Source: Stenotrophomonas sp. Iso1 (lineage in GTDB: Bacteria > Pseudomonadota > Gammaproteobacteria > Xanthomonadales > Xanthomonadaceae). Taken from it: 64,000 bases of DNA. The stretch is taken from NCBI RefSeq assembly GCF_027497995.1, contig NZ_JAODBT010000004.1:248001-312000 (forward strand), read 5' to 3'. The notes beneath the pieces were generated by a model. That model worked only from the letters and a program-made list of their open reading frames with translations. It had not been told where the DNA came from and did not search any database. The position numbers and the translations under genes were made by a program. Shown in pieces: positions 29,925-39,386 of this stretch (position 1 is its first letter; each line of letters opens with the position of its first letter).

Positions 29925-31832
29925 CTACCGCCGCGCCGCCAGGATCTTCGTCAACACATCCGCGCTGCCTGCAATCCGGTGTAGATGGGGGTACCGAAGC
30001 CCTTCGCGATAGTCGATGCGTACGGTACGGAAGCTGTCCGCCTGTCGCACGATCAGCTCGATCGGCGTCCCGCCCTGCTTTCCCTCAATGACCGCCTGCT
30101 TCAAACGCGCGCCGCTATACGCCAGTCCGTTGACCGCAACCAGTGTCATGTCCTTGGCCAATCCGGCTTTGAAAGCGGGGCTCTCCCAGCCCACCGATTG
30201 CAGCACGCCATCACTGCCTGCCTTCAGACCCAAGGAGTACTGCAGGTCGGTTGCGCCGTCAGCCTCGCCATCGGCGACCACCAGATTCGGCACGTCACTG
30301 AAGTGCAACTCCCAGCCCGAGGCCTTCAATCCATCCGGCGCACTGCCATCACGTGCATCCAGACGATTGCCGATGAAGGCGTCCCAGCCACCGGGCTGCA
30401 TGGCTTCCAATGCCTGCATCACATCCGCACGGTCGTACAAACGGATATCGCCCTGCTTGCCGCCTTGGTGGAAGCGCTTGGCGAAGTCATCCAGCGTCAC
30501 TTTTCCCTTGGACAACAGACGCAGGCGCGCGTCCACGCCCAGCCACAGCAGCGTGCTCTCGTTGTAGAACTCGAAAGCGCGCTGCCAATCGGCCCATGCC
30601 TGCGGCTTGTCATTGAAATCGAGAATGCCCTGATGGACCGTGTCGTGCAGATCACGCCATTGGCGGCCCGGTTGGGAGGTGTAATTGGCCTGCAGCTGCG
30701 CCAGCATCGCCATGGCGTAGTCCGGCTTCCACAGGCCCGAACGCGCGGCAAGCACCACGGCCCAGTACTGGGTCTGGCCTTCGTACATCCACAGCTCGTC
30801 GTTGTGCATCGGCGCGTTGTAATGCGGCACCCAGGTCGGGCGCGGGCGCCATGCTTTGCCCACCCACGCATGGGCATATTCGTGCGGCAGCAGATCGTTG
30901 TCGCTGAAGGGACGCTCGCCGCGCAGATAGCCATCGTGCATGCCGTTCTCGCTGGACTGCGCATGCTCAAGACCAATGCCGCTGAACACATCGGACACCG
31001 CCAGCAGGAAGTTGTAGCGCGTGTAGGGCCGCGAGCCGAATACGGCATCCGCTTCGCGCACCAATGCGCGATGCGCCTCCAGCACCTTGGCATCGGCCTG
31101 CAGGGCCTGCGGGTTCTCGGCCACCACATCCAGCCATACCGGTTGTTTCGCGGTTTCGTCCAAGGCAAAGCGTTTGAAGTGACGGCCTGCGAACACCGGT
31201 GAATCAATCAGCGTCATCAACGGCACCGGCGCGTAGTGCTCGACTCCCTGATCGCGCTGCGCAATGTCCAGCGCACTGCCGCTCTGCCAGCCCTCCGGCA
31301 ACCGCAGTGACGGCTTGACCTGGATGCCGCGCGCGTCGACACCGGCGGGGTACAACACGACACGATGCCATTGCAGATCGAGCAGGTTCGGCGTCATCGC
31401 CACGCGGCCCTGGTCGGAGGCCGTCGGCGATAGGTACTGGAACTCGATCTCCAGCACGCTCACGCCATCGGGCACCTGCAGCGTGAACGCATACATGTCG
31501 CCAGAATCGCGCGTCCATTGCAGTGTTTGACCATTGCCGCGAATGACCAGCCCGGCCATCTGGTTGATTGGCCCGGTGGGTGCGTGGTTGCCGGGAATCC
31601 ACCGCGGGTACCACAACGTCAGCGGGCCCGGCGCTACCGGAATACGCTCGCGTACCCGCTGGATGCGACGGGCGATGTCACTGGCATCCACCTCCAGCTC
31701 AATGACACCGGGATAGCTGGCCTGGACCTCCATCGTGGCCTGCTGCGCATCGCTTTGCTGCGCGTGTGTCGCCAGCCACGGGGCCATGCCCAGCGCCATC
31801 AGCAACAACCAGTTACGTCCGTGCTTCACCAC
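29925..31832 (-). CDS. M61-family aminopeptidase with PDZ domain (first paralogue)
   Basis: Secreted zinc peptidase of the glycyl-aminopeptidase family. 635 residues from a GTG at 31832 (the next codon is also GTG) with GGGAGGG upstream. A signal peptide ends near THAQQ. The N-terminal beta domain is followed by the catalytic LPHEYAHAWVGK (HExxH near 314) and WLGVDARLRLLSKG; a PDZ domain closes the protein (about 520-610, SPAFKAGLAKDMTLVAVNG). A second copy with the same layout lies at 47889-49808. Probably periplasmic. Confidence 0.92.
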   Translation of the reverse strand: MVKHGRNWLLLMALGMAPWLATHAQQSDAQQATMEVQASYPGVIELEVDASDIARRIQRVRERIPVAPGPLTLWYPRWIPGNHAPTGPINQMAGLVIRGNGQTLQWTRDSGDMYAFTLQVPDGVSVLEIEFQYLSPTASDQGRVAMTPNLLDLQWHRVVLYPAGVDARGIQVKPSLRLPEGWQSGSALDIAQRDQGVEHYAPVPLMTLIDSPVFAGRHFKRFALDETAKQPVWLDVVAENPQALQADAKVLEAHRALVREADAVFGSRPYTRYNFLLAVSDVFSGIGLEHAQSSENGMHDGYLRGERPFSDNDLLPHEYAHAWVGKAWRPRPTWVPHYNAPMHNDELWMYEGQTQYWAVVLAARSGLWKPDYAMAMLAQLQANYTSQPGRQWRDLHDTVHQGILDFNDKPQAWADWQRAFEFYNESTLLWLGVDARLRLLSKGKVTLDDFAKRFHQGGKQGDIRLYDRADVMQALEAMQPGGWDAFIGNRLDARDGSAPDGLKASGWELHFSDVPNLVVADGEADGATDLQYSLGLKAGSDGVLQSVGWESPAFKAGLAKDMTLVAVNGLAYSGARLKQAVIEGKQGGTPIELIVRQADSFRTVRIDYREGLRYPHLHRIAGSADVLTKILAARR

Positions 31833-31870
31833 GCCCCGCCCTCCCAGAGTTTGTGCATCCTAGCCCGCAT

Positions 31871-32512
31871 TCACGCCCGCAGGCGCTGCCAGATCAGCAT
31901 GCGGTTGTTGGCCGGCATCGCCACGTCGTCGCGCAACGTCAGCCCTTGCGCGTGCGCCAGCGCATCCACCGCTTCAAAATCACGGATCCCCGAACGTGGA
32001 TCGCGCGCCTTCAGCCAGCCATCGAAGTGCTGGTTGCTGTCGCTGGTGAATGTGCCGCCGTAATTGAACGGGCCATAGGCGATGAACACTGCGTCCGGCG
32101 CCATCAGCGCAGGCAGCCCTGCGAACAATGCCTGCACGTTGTCCCAGCCCATGATGTGCAGCGTGTTGGCGGTAAATATGGCGTCGAAGCCTGTCTCGCC
32201 CTCGGCCTGCGGCAACATCGGCAGCGGCTGCAGCCCCGGTGACGCGCCAACCACCGCCTGCAGCTCAATGGCTGGCGGCGTGTTGGGCAGCGCGGCTTCC
32301 TCGAGCCATTGGCGAATGCCTGGCAGATGGTCGCGATGGTCACTGGCCTGCCAGCGCAGCCACGGCATCTCCCGGGCGAAGTACACCGCGTGCTGGCCGG
32401 TGCCGCTGCCGATTTCCAGCGCACTGCCGGCGCCGCCCAGGTAGCGCTGCAGCACCGCCAGGATCGGCTCGCGATTGCGGTCACAGGATTCGGCGTAGGG
32501 CTTGGTATTCAT
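31871..32512 (-). CDS. SAM-dependent methyltransferase, DUF938 family
   Basis: 213 residues from MNTKPYAES at 32512; the upstream open frame is not supported. SAM-binding motif I is LEIGSGTGQHAVYFA, preceded by the family-typical SCDRNREPIL. Later come FDAIFTANTLHIMGW and GPFNYGGTFTSDSN, conserved in DUF938. The substrate is unknown. It lies 38 bases upstream of the M61 gene in the same direction. Confidence 0.88.
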   Translation of the reverse strand: MNTKPYAESCDRNREPILAVLQRYLGGAGSALEIGSGTGQHAVYFAREMPWLRWQASDHRDHLPGIRQWLEEAALPNTPPAIELQAVVGASPGLQPLPMLPQAEGETGFDAIFTANTLHIMGWDNVQALFAGLPALMAPDAVFIAYGPFNYGGTFTSDSNQHFDGWLKARDPRSGIRDFEAVDALAHAQGLTLRDDVAMPANNRMLIWQRLRA

Positions 32513-32668
32513 CGCAGCAAGGCTCAGGGATGTAGGCGTCGATTGTGCCCGCGCAGGGGGTTTGCGCCCACGCATGACCATGGTCACTTGTGCTGATGAC
32601 CGCTTGCCGCCGAGATTCAATGGTTACGCGCGATGCCCGGCATCGCCCAATCGGAGTCCTGCCCCACC

Positions 32669-34297
32669 ATGCAACGCCGCCAGTTTCTTGCGCTTTCCGG
32701 CCTCGGCCTCGCCGGTTTCATGCTACCCAACGCCCGCCTGATCGCCGCCGAAGAACTGTTGGCGCCTGCGGATGCGGCAAAGAAGAAGGCCCTGGCCGAT
32801 TCCGTGCTGGCCATGGCCAAGCGCGGCGGCGCCAGTTATTGCGACGTGCGCATCGGCCGCTACCTCAACCAAGCCATCGTCACTCGCGAAGACAAGGTGC
32901 AGAACGTCACCAACAGCGAGTCGGCCGGTATCGGCATCCGTGTGATCGTGGATGGTGCGTGGGGCTTTGCCGCCAGCAACCAGTCCACCGCGCAAGGCGT
33001 GGCCGCTGCCGTGGCGCAGGCCATTGCGATTGCCAAGGCCAACGCGAAGATCCAGACCAAGCCGGTGCAGCTGGCGCCAACGCCCGGCGTGGGTGAGGTG
33101 CAGTGGAAGACGCCAATCCGCCAGAACGCCATGGCGGTGCCGATCAAGGACAAGGTGGAACTGCTGCTGTCGATCAACGCAGCGGCGACGAACGCCGGTG
33201 CCAATTTCATCAATTCGCAGCTGTTTCTGGTCAACGAACAGAAGTACTTCGCCTCCAGCGATGGCTCGTGGATCGACCAGGATGTGCACCGCATCTGGTT
33301 GCCGTTCACCGCGACGGCCATCGACAAGGCCAGCGGCAAGTTCCGCACCCGTGCCGGGCTGTCCGCACCGGCCGGCATGGGCTGGGAATTCCTGGATGGC
33401 AATGCCGCCGACAAGCATTCGCTGCCCGGTGGCGTGATCGGCTATGGCCATACCTATGACCCGGTGGAAGATGCCATCGCCGCCGCCAGGCAGGCCCGCG
33501 AGAAGCTCACCGCACCGTCGGTGAAGGCCGGCAAGTACGACCTGGTGCTGGACCCTTCCAACCTGTTCCTCACCATCCACGAAAACGTGGGCCACCCGTT
33601 GGAGCTGGACCGCGTGCTCGGCTACGAAGCCAATTACGCCGGCACCAGCTTCGCCACGCTGGACAAGCGCGATGCGGCTTTCCGTTGGGGCAGCGACATC
33701 GTCAATTTCACCGCCGACAAGACCCAGCCCTACAGCCTCGGCGCGGTGGGCTACGACGATGAGGGCGTGAAGTGCCGGCGCTGGGATCTGGTCAAGGACG
33801 GCATCCTGGTCAACTTCCAGGCCACCCGCGATGAAGTGCACATCCTCGGCGAGAACGCTTCGCACGGCTGCAGCTATGCCGATTCATGGTCCAGCGTGCA
33901 GTTCCAGCGCATGGCAAATGTGTCGCTGGCCCCGGGCAAGACACCAATGACGCCGGCGCAGATGGTCAAGGACGTTGAGAACGGCATCTATATTCATGGC
34001 CGTGGTTCGTACTCGATCGATCAACAACGCTACAACGCGCAGTTTGGCGGGCAGCTTTGCTACCAGATCAAGAACGGTGAGATCACCGGCATGGTCGAGG
34101 ACGCCGCGTACCAGATCCGCACGCCGGAGTTCTGGAATGCGTGCAGCGCGATCTGCGATGAACGTGACTTCCGCCTGGGCGGTTCGTTCTTTGACGGCAA
34201 GGGCCAGCCGGGTCAGGTGTCGGCGGTATCGCATGGCTCGGCGACGACGCGGTTTGATGGGGTGAACATCATCAATACGGCGCGGTCGTTGGGGTAA
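32669..34297 (+). CDS. TldD-like metalloprotease with twin-arginine signal (copy 1)
   Basis: 542 residues. N-terminus MQRRQFLALSGLGLAGFML matches a Tat signal (RRxFL plus a mild hydrophobic core). This is unlike E. coli TldD, which is cytosolic and about 480 residues. The protease motif HENVGH near 303 is the HExxxH zinc site. TldD works as a heterodimer with TldE/PmbA, cutting unfolded peptides (microcin B17 maturation, CcdA). About 70 percent identical by eye to the next gene. The C-terminal region reads SFFDGKGQPGQ where E. coli TldD has a Cys-containing CGK motif. Start ATG 32669 gives the Tat signal at residue 1. Confidence 0.9.
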   Translation: MQRRQFLALSGLGLAGFMLPNARLIAAEELLAPADAAKKKALADSVLAMAKRGGASYCDVRIGRYLNQAIVTREDKVQNVTNSESAGIGIRVIVDGAWGFAASNQSTAQGVAAAVAQAIAIAKANAKIQTKPVQLAPTPGVGEVQWKTPIRQNAMAVPIKDKVELLLSINAAATNAGANFINSQLFLVNEQKYFASSDGSWIDQDVHRIWLPFTATAIDKASGKFRTRAGLSAPAGMGWEFLDGNAADKHSLPGGVIGYGHTYDPVEDAIAAARQAREKLTAPSVKAGKYDLVLDPSNLFLTIHENVGHPLELDRVLGYEANYAGTSFATLDKRDAAFRWGSDIVNFTADKTQPYSLGAVGYDDEGVKCRRWDLVKDGILVNFQATRDEVHILGENASHGCSYADSWSSVQFQRMANVSLAPGKTPMTPAQMVKDVENGIYIHGRGSYSIDQQRYNAQFGGQLCYQIKNGEITGMVEDAAYQIRTPEFWNACSAICDERDFRLGGSFFDGKGQPGQVSAVSHGSATTRFDGVNIINTARSLG

Positions 34298-34492
34298 GTG
34301 TGCAGCAGCTGCCCTCATCTGCCTTGGGGGCACGCTTTTGACATGCAGATAGTTCGTCTCTCTGTGCCTAAAGTCATTTGACGCTGCAAACACCCACCCG
34401 CAAGAATCAAACAGTTCGCAGAGCACCGCGAAGCCATCGTCGTTCGTTGCCGTAACGCCCGCCACGCGGGCCGTGTCCCTTGGAGAGCAGCC

Positions 34493-36127
34493 TTGCAAAG
34501 ACGTGACTTCCTCGCCCTCACTGGGCTCACCGCCGGTGGCCTGATGGTGCCTGGCTTCTTCGGCAAGGCCATCGCCGCCGAGCAGTTGCTCACCGTGCTC
34601 GACCCGGTGCTGAAAAAGCGCCTGGCCGATGACGCGCTGAATGCGGCCCGGGCCGCGGGCGCCAGCTACTGCGATGTGCGCATCGGCCGTTACCTGCGCC
34701 AGTTCGTCATCACCCGTGAGGACAAGGTCCAGAACGTGGTGAATACCGAATCCACCGGCACCGGCATCCGTGTGATCGTCAACGGTGCATGGGGCTTTGC
34801 TGCCACCAACGACCTGAGCCCGGCCGGTGTGGTCAAGGCCGCGCAGCAGGCCGCCGCCATCGCCCGGGCCAATGCCAAGGTGCAGACCGCGCCGGTGCAG
34901 TTGGCCAAGGCGCCGGGCTACGGCGAAGTCAGCTGGCGCACGCCGATCAAGAAAAATGCGATGGAAGTGCCGATCAAGGACAAGGCCGACCTGCTGCTGG
35001 GCGTGAACGCCGCCGCCATGGGCGCCGGTGCCAGCTTCGTCAACTCCATGCTGTTCCTGGTCAACGAACAGAAGTACTTCGCCTCTACCGATGGCTCCTA
35101 TATCGACCAGGACGTGCACCGTATCTGGGCACCGATGACGGTCACCGCCATCGACAAGGCCAGCGGCAAGTTCCGCACCCGTGGCGGGCTGTCCTCGCCG
35201 ATGGGCCTGGGCTTTGAATACCTGGATGGCGATGCCAGCGGCAAGACCGAGCTGCCCAACGGCGTGATTGTCTATGGGCAGTCGTACGACATGCGCGAAG
35301 ACGCCATCGCTGCCGCCAAGCAGGCGCAGGAAAAGCTGAAGGCACCGTCGGTGAAGCCGGGCAAGTACGACCTGGTACTCGATCCGTCGCACACCTGGCT
35401 GACCATCCATGAATCGGTTGGCCATCCGCTGGAACTGGACCGCGTGCTCGGCTACGAAGCCAACTACGCCGGCACCAGCTTCGCCACGCTGGACAAGCGC
35501 GAAGCGCGTTTCCAGTACGGCAGCGACATGGTCAACATCTTCGCCGACAAGACCCAGCCCGGCTCGCTCGGCGCGGTGGCCTACGACGACGAAGGCGTCA
35601 AGACCAAGCGTTGGCCGCTGATTAGCGACGGCAAGCTGGTGGATTTCCAGACCATCCGCGATCAGGCCCACATCCTCGGCAAGACCGAATCCGATGGCTG
35701 CTGCTATGCCGACTCGTGGTCCAGCGTGCAGTTCCAGCGCATGGCCAATGTGTCGATGGCGCCGGGCAAGACCCCGCTGTCGGTGGCCGACCTGGTCAAG
35801 AACGTCGAGAACGGCGTCTACATCATCGGCGACGGCTCGTTCTCCATCGATCAGCAGCGTTACAACGCGCAGTTCGGCGGCCAGCTGTTCTACGAAATCA
35901 AGAACGGCCAGATCACCCGCATGCTCGAAGACGTGGCTTACCAGATCCGTACGCCGGAATTCTGGAACGCCTGCAGCGCCGTGGCCGACGAACGCGACTA
36001 CCGCCTGGGCGGTTCGTTCTTCGACGGCAAGGGCCAGCCGGGCCAGGTCTCGGCGGTGTCGCATGGCTCGTCCACCGCCCGTTTCGACGGCATCAATGTC
36101 ATCAATACCGCGCGCAGCCTCGGCTGA
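34493..36127 (+). CDS. TldD-like metalloprotease with twin-arginine signal (copy 2)
   Basis: 544 residues, paralogue of the preceding gene. The start is TTG at 34493, supported by TTGGAGAG eight bases upstream and by the Tat signal MQRRDFLALTGLTAGGLMV; no ATG fits. Zinc motif HESVGH lies near 305. Stretches around YEANYAGTSFATLDKR and YADSWSSVQFQRMANVS are almost unchanged from copy 1, also at DNA level. The 195-base gap from copy 1 shows no terminator, but copy 2 has its own leader. The TldE-like gene follows after 21 bases, so these two are surely cotranscribed. Confidence 0.9.
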   Translation: MQRRDFLALTGLTAGGLMVPGFFGKAIAAEQLLTVLDPVLKKRLADDALNAARAAGASYCDVRIGRYLRQFVITREDKVQNVVNTESTGTGIRVIVNGAWGFAATNDLSPAGVVKAAQQAAAIARANAKVQTAPVQLAKAPGYGEVSWRTPIKKNAMEVPIKDKADLLLGVNAAAMGAGASFVNSMLFLVNEQKYFASTDGSYIDQDVHRIWAPMTVTAIDKASGKFRTRGGLSSPMGLGFEYLDGDASGKTELPNGVIVYGQSYDMREDAIAAAKQAQEKLKAPSVKPGKYDLVLDPSHTWLTIHESVGHPLELDRVLGYEANYAGTSFATLDKREARFQYGSDMVNIFADKTQPGSLGAVAYDDEGVKTKRWPLISDGKLVDFQTIRDQAHILGKTESDGCCYADSWSSVQFQRMANVSMAPGKTPLSVADLVKNVENGVYIIGDGSFSIDQQRYNAQFGGQLFYEIKNGQITRMLEDVAYQIRTPEFWNACSAVADERDYRLGGSFFDGKGQPGQVSAVSHGSSTARFDGINVINTARSLG

Positions 36128-36148
36128 TCGTCAAGGAGCTTTTGAACC

Positions 36149-37483
36149 ATGAGCATCTTCACCGAACAGGAAGCCAAGGCCATCCTGGACAAGGTCATCG
36201 CGCTGTCCAAGGCCGATGAATGCACCGCCACACTGGCCGGCTCGGTCGACGGCAACATCCGTTTCGCGCTGAACAACGTTTCCACCAGTGGCATTGTCAG
36301 CAATGCCGAACTCGCCGTGCAGGTGGCTTTCGGCAAGCGCGTGGGCACGGCCTCGATCAATGAGTTCGACGACGCGTCGCTGGAACGCGTGGTGCGCCGT
36401 GCCGAAGACCTGGCCAAGCTGGCACCGGAGAACCCGGAGTTCGTGCCGGCCATCGCCAAGCAGACCTACACCGCCAGCCCAACCTTCAGCGCGTCCACCG
36501 CTGCCATCGACCCGGATTTCCGCGCCAAAGTGGCCGCCGATTCGATCACCCCGTGCCGTGGCCACGGCCTGATTGCCGCCGGCTTCCTGGAAGACGGCAA
36601 CGGCTTTGTCGCCATTGCCAACAGCAACGGCAACTTCGGCTACCAGAAGAGCACCAACTTCAATTACACCTGCACCGTGCGCACCGAAGACGGTCGCGGC
36701 TCGGGCTGGGTGGGCCGCAATCTGAAGGACGCCTCGGACTTCAAGGCCGACCAGGACATCGAGATCGCCAAGCGCAAGGCCACCGAATCGGCCGAGGCCA
36801 AGGCGCTGGAACCCGGCAAATACACGGTGATCCTGGAGCCGGCCGCAGCGGCGGGCCTGGTCAGCTTCATGATGAATTTCTTCAGCGCCCGCACCGCCGA
36901 TGAAGGCCGCAGCTTCCTGTCCAAGAAGGGCGGCGGCAACAAGCTGGGTGAGCAGGTCTACGACCCGCAGGTGAACCTGTTCGCTGACCCATGGCACCCG
37001 GACGCAGCGGTGCTGCCGTGGGACAGCGAGGGCATGCCGCGTGAGCGCATGGCCATCATCGAGAACGGCAAGGTCGCCAACCTCAGCTACTCGCGCTATT
37101 GGGCGCAGAAGCAGGGCAAGACCGCCAACGCACAGCCGGGCAACCTGTTGATGAGTGGCGGCACCAAGTCCATCGCCGAGCTGGTACGCGGCACCGAGAA
37201 GGGCATCCTGGTCACCCGCACTTGGTACATCCGCATGGTGGACCCGCAGACCGTGCTACTGACCGGCCTAACCCGCGACGGCACGTTCTACATCGAGAAC
37301 GGGCAGATCAAGCACCCGGTGAAGAATTTCCGCTTCAACGAATCGCCGGTGATCATGCTCAACAACATCGACGAGCTGGGCAAGCCGGTGCGCGTGGCCG
37401 GTGATGAATCCAGCTTCGTGATGATGATCCCGCCGATGAAGCTGCGTGACTTCACGTTTACGTCGCTGTCGGATGCGGTGTAA
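36149..37483 (+). CDS. TldE/PmbA-like partner protein, no signal peptide
   Basis: 444 residues, normal for TldE/PmbA (E. coli PmbA is 450). It lacks HExxxH, as expected for the non-catalytic subunit. It has the family features ATLAGSVDGNIRFALNNV, VILEPAAAAGLVSFMM, the SFLSKKGG stretch and NLLMSGGTKS. Unlike both TldD-like genes upstream it starts MSIFTEQEAK with no signal sequence. It lies 21 bases after copy 2, with AAGGAG before the ATG. Confidence 0.9.
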   Translation: MSIFTEQEAKAILDKVIALSKADECTATLAGSVDGNIRFALNNVSTSGIVSNAELAVQVAFGKRVGTASINEFDDASLERVVRRAEDLAKLAPENPEFVPAIAKQTYTASPTFSASTAAIDPDFRAKVAADSITPCRGHGLIAAGFLEDGNGFVAIANSNGNFGYQKSTNFNYTCTVRTEDGRGSGWVGRNLKDASDFKADQDIEIAKRKATESAEAKALEPGKYTVILEPAAAAGLVSFMMNFFSARTADEGRSFLSKKGGGNKLGEQVYDPQVNLFADPWHPDAAVLPWDSEGMPRERMAIIENGKVANLSYSRYWAQKQGKTANAQPGNLLMSGGTKSIAELVRGTEKGILVTRTWYIRMVDPQTVLLTGLTRDGTFYIENGQIKHPVKNFRFNESPVIMLNNIDELGKPVRVAGDESSFVMMIPPMKLRDFTFTSLSDAV

Positions 37484-37506
37484 CGGCTAGTAGCTTTTGC
37501 TTCATC

Positions 37507-37622
37507 CCTTCTCCCGCGTGCGGGAGAAGGTGCCCGCAAGGGCGGATGAGGGGAGCTTTTGCTCTACGTGCTTTCAAAGCGCCCTCACCCCAACCCCTCT
37601 CCCGCTCGCGGGAGAGGGGCTT
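37507..37622. repeat. Two tandem intergenic palindromes between tldE-like and DUF4159 genes
   Basis: First: CCTTCTCCCG-CGTG-CGGGAGAAGG (37507-37530), followed by TGCCCGCAAGGGCGGATGAG. Second: CCCCTCTCCCGC-TC-GCGGGAGAGGGG (37594-37619) with the CCTCACCCCAA leader, the same family as 3593-3633. They may attenuate transcription between the protease genes and the MoxR operon. Confidence 0.75.
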
Positions 37623-37647
37623 TCAGTTCCTCTGAGATTCTTGGCCT

Positions 37648-38364
37648 TTGCTCCAGTCCCGTCTAACGCGTGCGCAATTTCTGCAGCTGCTGCTTGGCGG
37701 CGCGGTGGCGGCTGCATTGCCCGGGCGGGCGCAGGCACAGGCCAGTCGCTACGATTTCTGGTTCACGCGCCTGAAGTACGACTCCGGCGACTGGGACGTG
37801 GACGCGCGCATGCCGTCCAACCTGATTACCTCGTTGGTCGATTACACCACCCTGCGCGTGGACCCCACCGAGCACGTCATCGCACTGTCCGACCCGAAGA
37901 TGCTGCGTGCGCCATTCTGCTATCTGGCCGGGCACAAGCTGGTCGAGTTCAATCCGGACGAACGCCGCAACTTCGAGCGCTACGTGCGCAACGGCGGCTT
38001 CGTCTTCGTCGATGACTGCAACCACGACATCGACGGGCTGTTCGCCACCTCGTTCGAAGCGCAGATGCGCAGCATCTTCGGTGCCAATGGTTTGAAGAAA
38101 CTGCCCAACAACCACGCGCTCTACAACAGCTTTTTCAAGTTTCCGGAAGGCCCGCCCGCCACCGGCTTCGAGCTCAATGGCTGGGGCGACGATCTGGTCC
38201 ATGACTACCTGAAAGGCATCGACATCGATGGCCGCCTTGGCCTGCTCTACAGCAACAAGGATTACGGCTGCGAATGGGACTACGACTGGCGCAACAAACG
38301 CTTCCTGGCCGAAGACAACACGAAGTTCGGCGTGAACATCGTGATGTACGCACTGACGCACTGA
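37648..38364 (+). CDS. DUF4159-domain exported protein
   Basis: 238 residues. The best start is the TTG at 37648, just after an in-frame stop. The N-terminus MLQSRLTRAQFLQLLLGGAV with cleavage near AQAQ is a signal peptide. The DUF4159 core runs from YDFWFTRLKYDSGDWDV to the end, including LVDYTTLRVDPTEHVIALSD and RYVRNGGFVFVDDCN, a glutamine-amidotransferase-like fold seen beside MoxR operons. It lies 16 bases before moxR, so it is the first gene of that operon. The molecular role is unknown. Confidence 0.85.
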   Translation: MLQSRLTRAQFLQLLLGGAVAAALPGRAQAQASRYDFWFTRLKYDSGDWDVDARMPSNLITSLVDYTTLRVDPTEHVIALSDPKMLRAPFCYLAGHKLVEFNPDERRNFERYVRNGGFVFVDDCNHDIDGLFATSFEAQMRSIFGANGLKKLPNNHALYNSFFKFPEGPPATGFELNGWGDDLVHDYLKGIDIDGRLGLLYSNKDYGCEWDYDWRNKRFLAEDNTKFGVNIVMYALTH

Positions 38365-38380
38365 CCCCACTGGTGACCGC

Positions 38381-39370
38381 ATGACTGCTCCCTCCCACGA
38401 TCTCGATTCCCTGCTGCCCCGCCTGGGCGAACTGCGCAGCGCATTGGCGCAGGCGGTGGTTGGACAACACGCCGTGGTCGAACAGCTGCTGATCGGACTG
38501 CTTGCCGGCGGGCATTGCTTGCTGGAAGGTGCACCCGGTCTGGGCAAGACGCTGCTGGTGCGGTCGCTCGGGCAGGCCCTGGAACTGCAGTTCCGGCGCG
38601 TACAGTTCACTCCAGATCTGATGCCCAGCGACATCCTCGGCACCGAGCTGCTGGAAGAAGACCACGGCACCGGCAAGCGAGCGTTCCGCTTCCAGCAAGG
38701 CCCGATCTTCACCAACCTGCTGCTGGCCGACGAACTCAACCGCACCCCACCCAAAACACAGGCGGCGTTGCTTGAGGCAATGCAGGAACGCACCGTCAGT
38801 TACGCCGGCACCACCTACACCCTGCCCTCGCCGTTCTTCGTGCTGGCCACACAGAATCCGATCGAACAGGCCGGCACCTATCCGCTGCCGGAAGCGCAGT
38901 TGGATCGCTTCCTGCTGCATGTGCGCGTGGATTACCCCAGCGAGAATGAAGAGCGCGACATCCTCGCGCAGACCACCGGTAGCCACAGCGGCGTGGTGCC
39001 GAAGGTGATGGACGCCGAATCGGTCAAGGCATTGCAGGCGGCCGTGCGCGATGTGCACGTCAGCCCAGATCTGCTGACCTGGATCACCCGCCTGGTGCGT
39101 GCCAGTCGCCCGGGTGATGGCGCACCACACGAGGTCAATACCTGGATCAAATGGGGGGCTGGCCCACGCGCCGGTCAGTCGCTGGTGCTGGCGTCCAAAG
39201 CGCGTGCGCTGCTGCATGGCCGCTTTGCGGCCACCCGCGAGGACGTGCTGGCATTGGCCGCACCGGTGATGCGTCACCGTCTGCTGCTGTCCTTTGCCGC
39301 CGAAGCCGAGCAGAAGACTGCCGATGACGTGATCGCCGCGCTGCTGCGCGCGATGCCGTTCCCGGGCTGA
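38381..39370 (+). CDS. MoxR-family AAA+ ATPase
   Basis: 329-residue chaperone-type ATPase. Walker A GAPGLGKT near 50, Walker B LLLADELNRTPPKTQAALLEAMQER near 113 (the MoxR signature), sensor ATQNPIEQAGTYPLPEAQ. MoxR proteins assemble or insert cofactors into partners carrying von Willebrand-A folds. The genes after it encode exactly such a DUF58 and BatA-like set. Start ATG 38381 follows the DUF4159 stop by 16 bases. Confidence 0.94.
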   Translation: MTAPSHDLDSLLPRLGELRSALAQAVVGQHAVVEQLLIGLLAGGHCLLEGAPGLGKTLLVRSLGQALELQFRRVQFTPDLMPSDILGTELLEEDHGTGKRAFRFQQGPIFTNLLLADELNRTPPKTQAALLEAMQERTVSYAGTTYTLPSPFFVLATQNPIEQAGTYPLPEAQLDRFLLHVRVDYPSENEERDILAQTTGSHSGVVPKVMDAESVKALQAAVRDVHVSPDLLTWITRLVRASRPGDGAPHEVNTWIKWGAGPRAGQSLVLASKARALLHGRFAATREDVLALAAPVMRHRLLLSFAAEAEQKTADDVIAALLRAMPFPG

Positions 39371-39386
39371 TCGATACCACGCAGTG

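Noticed and set aside
33884..36064. Open minus-strand frame of 726 codons opposite both tldD-like genes
   Set aside because: Exactly antisense to two conserved protease genes whose sense reading has family motifs; typical high-GC shadow frame with low-complexity composition.
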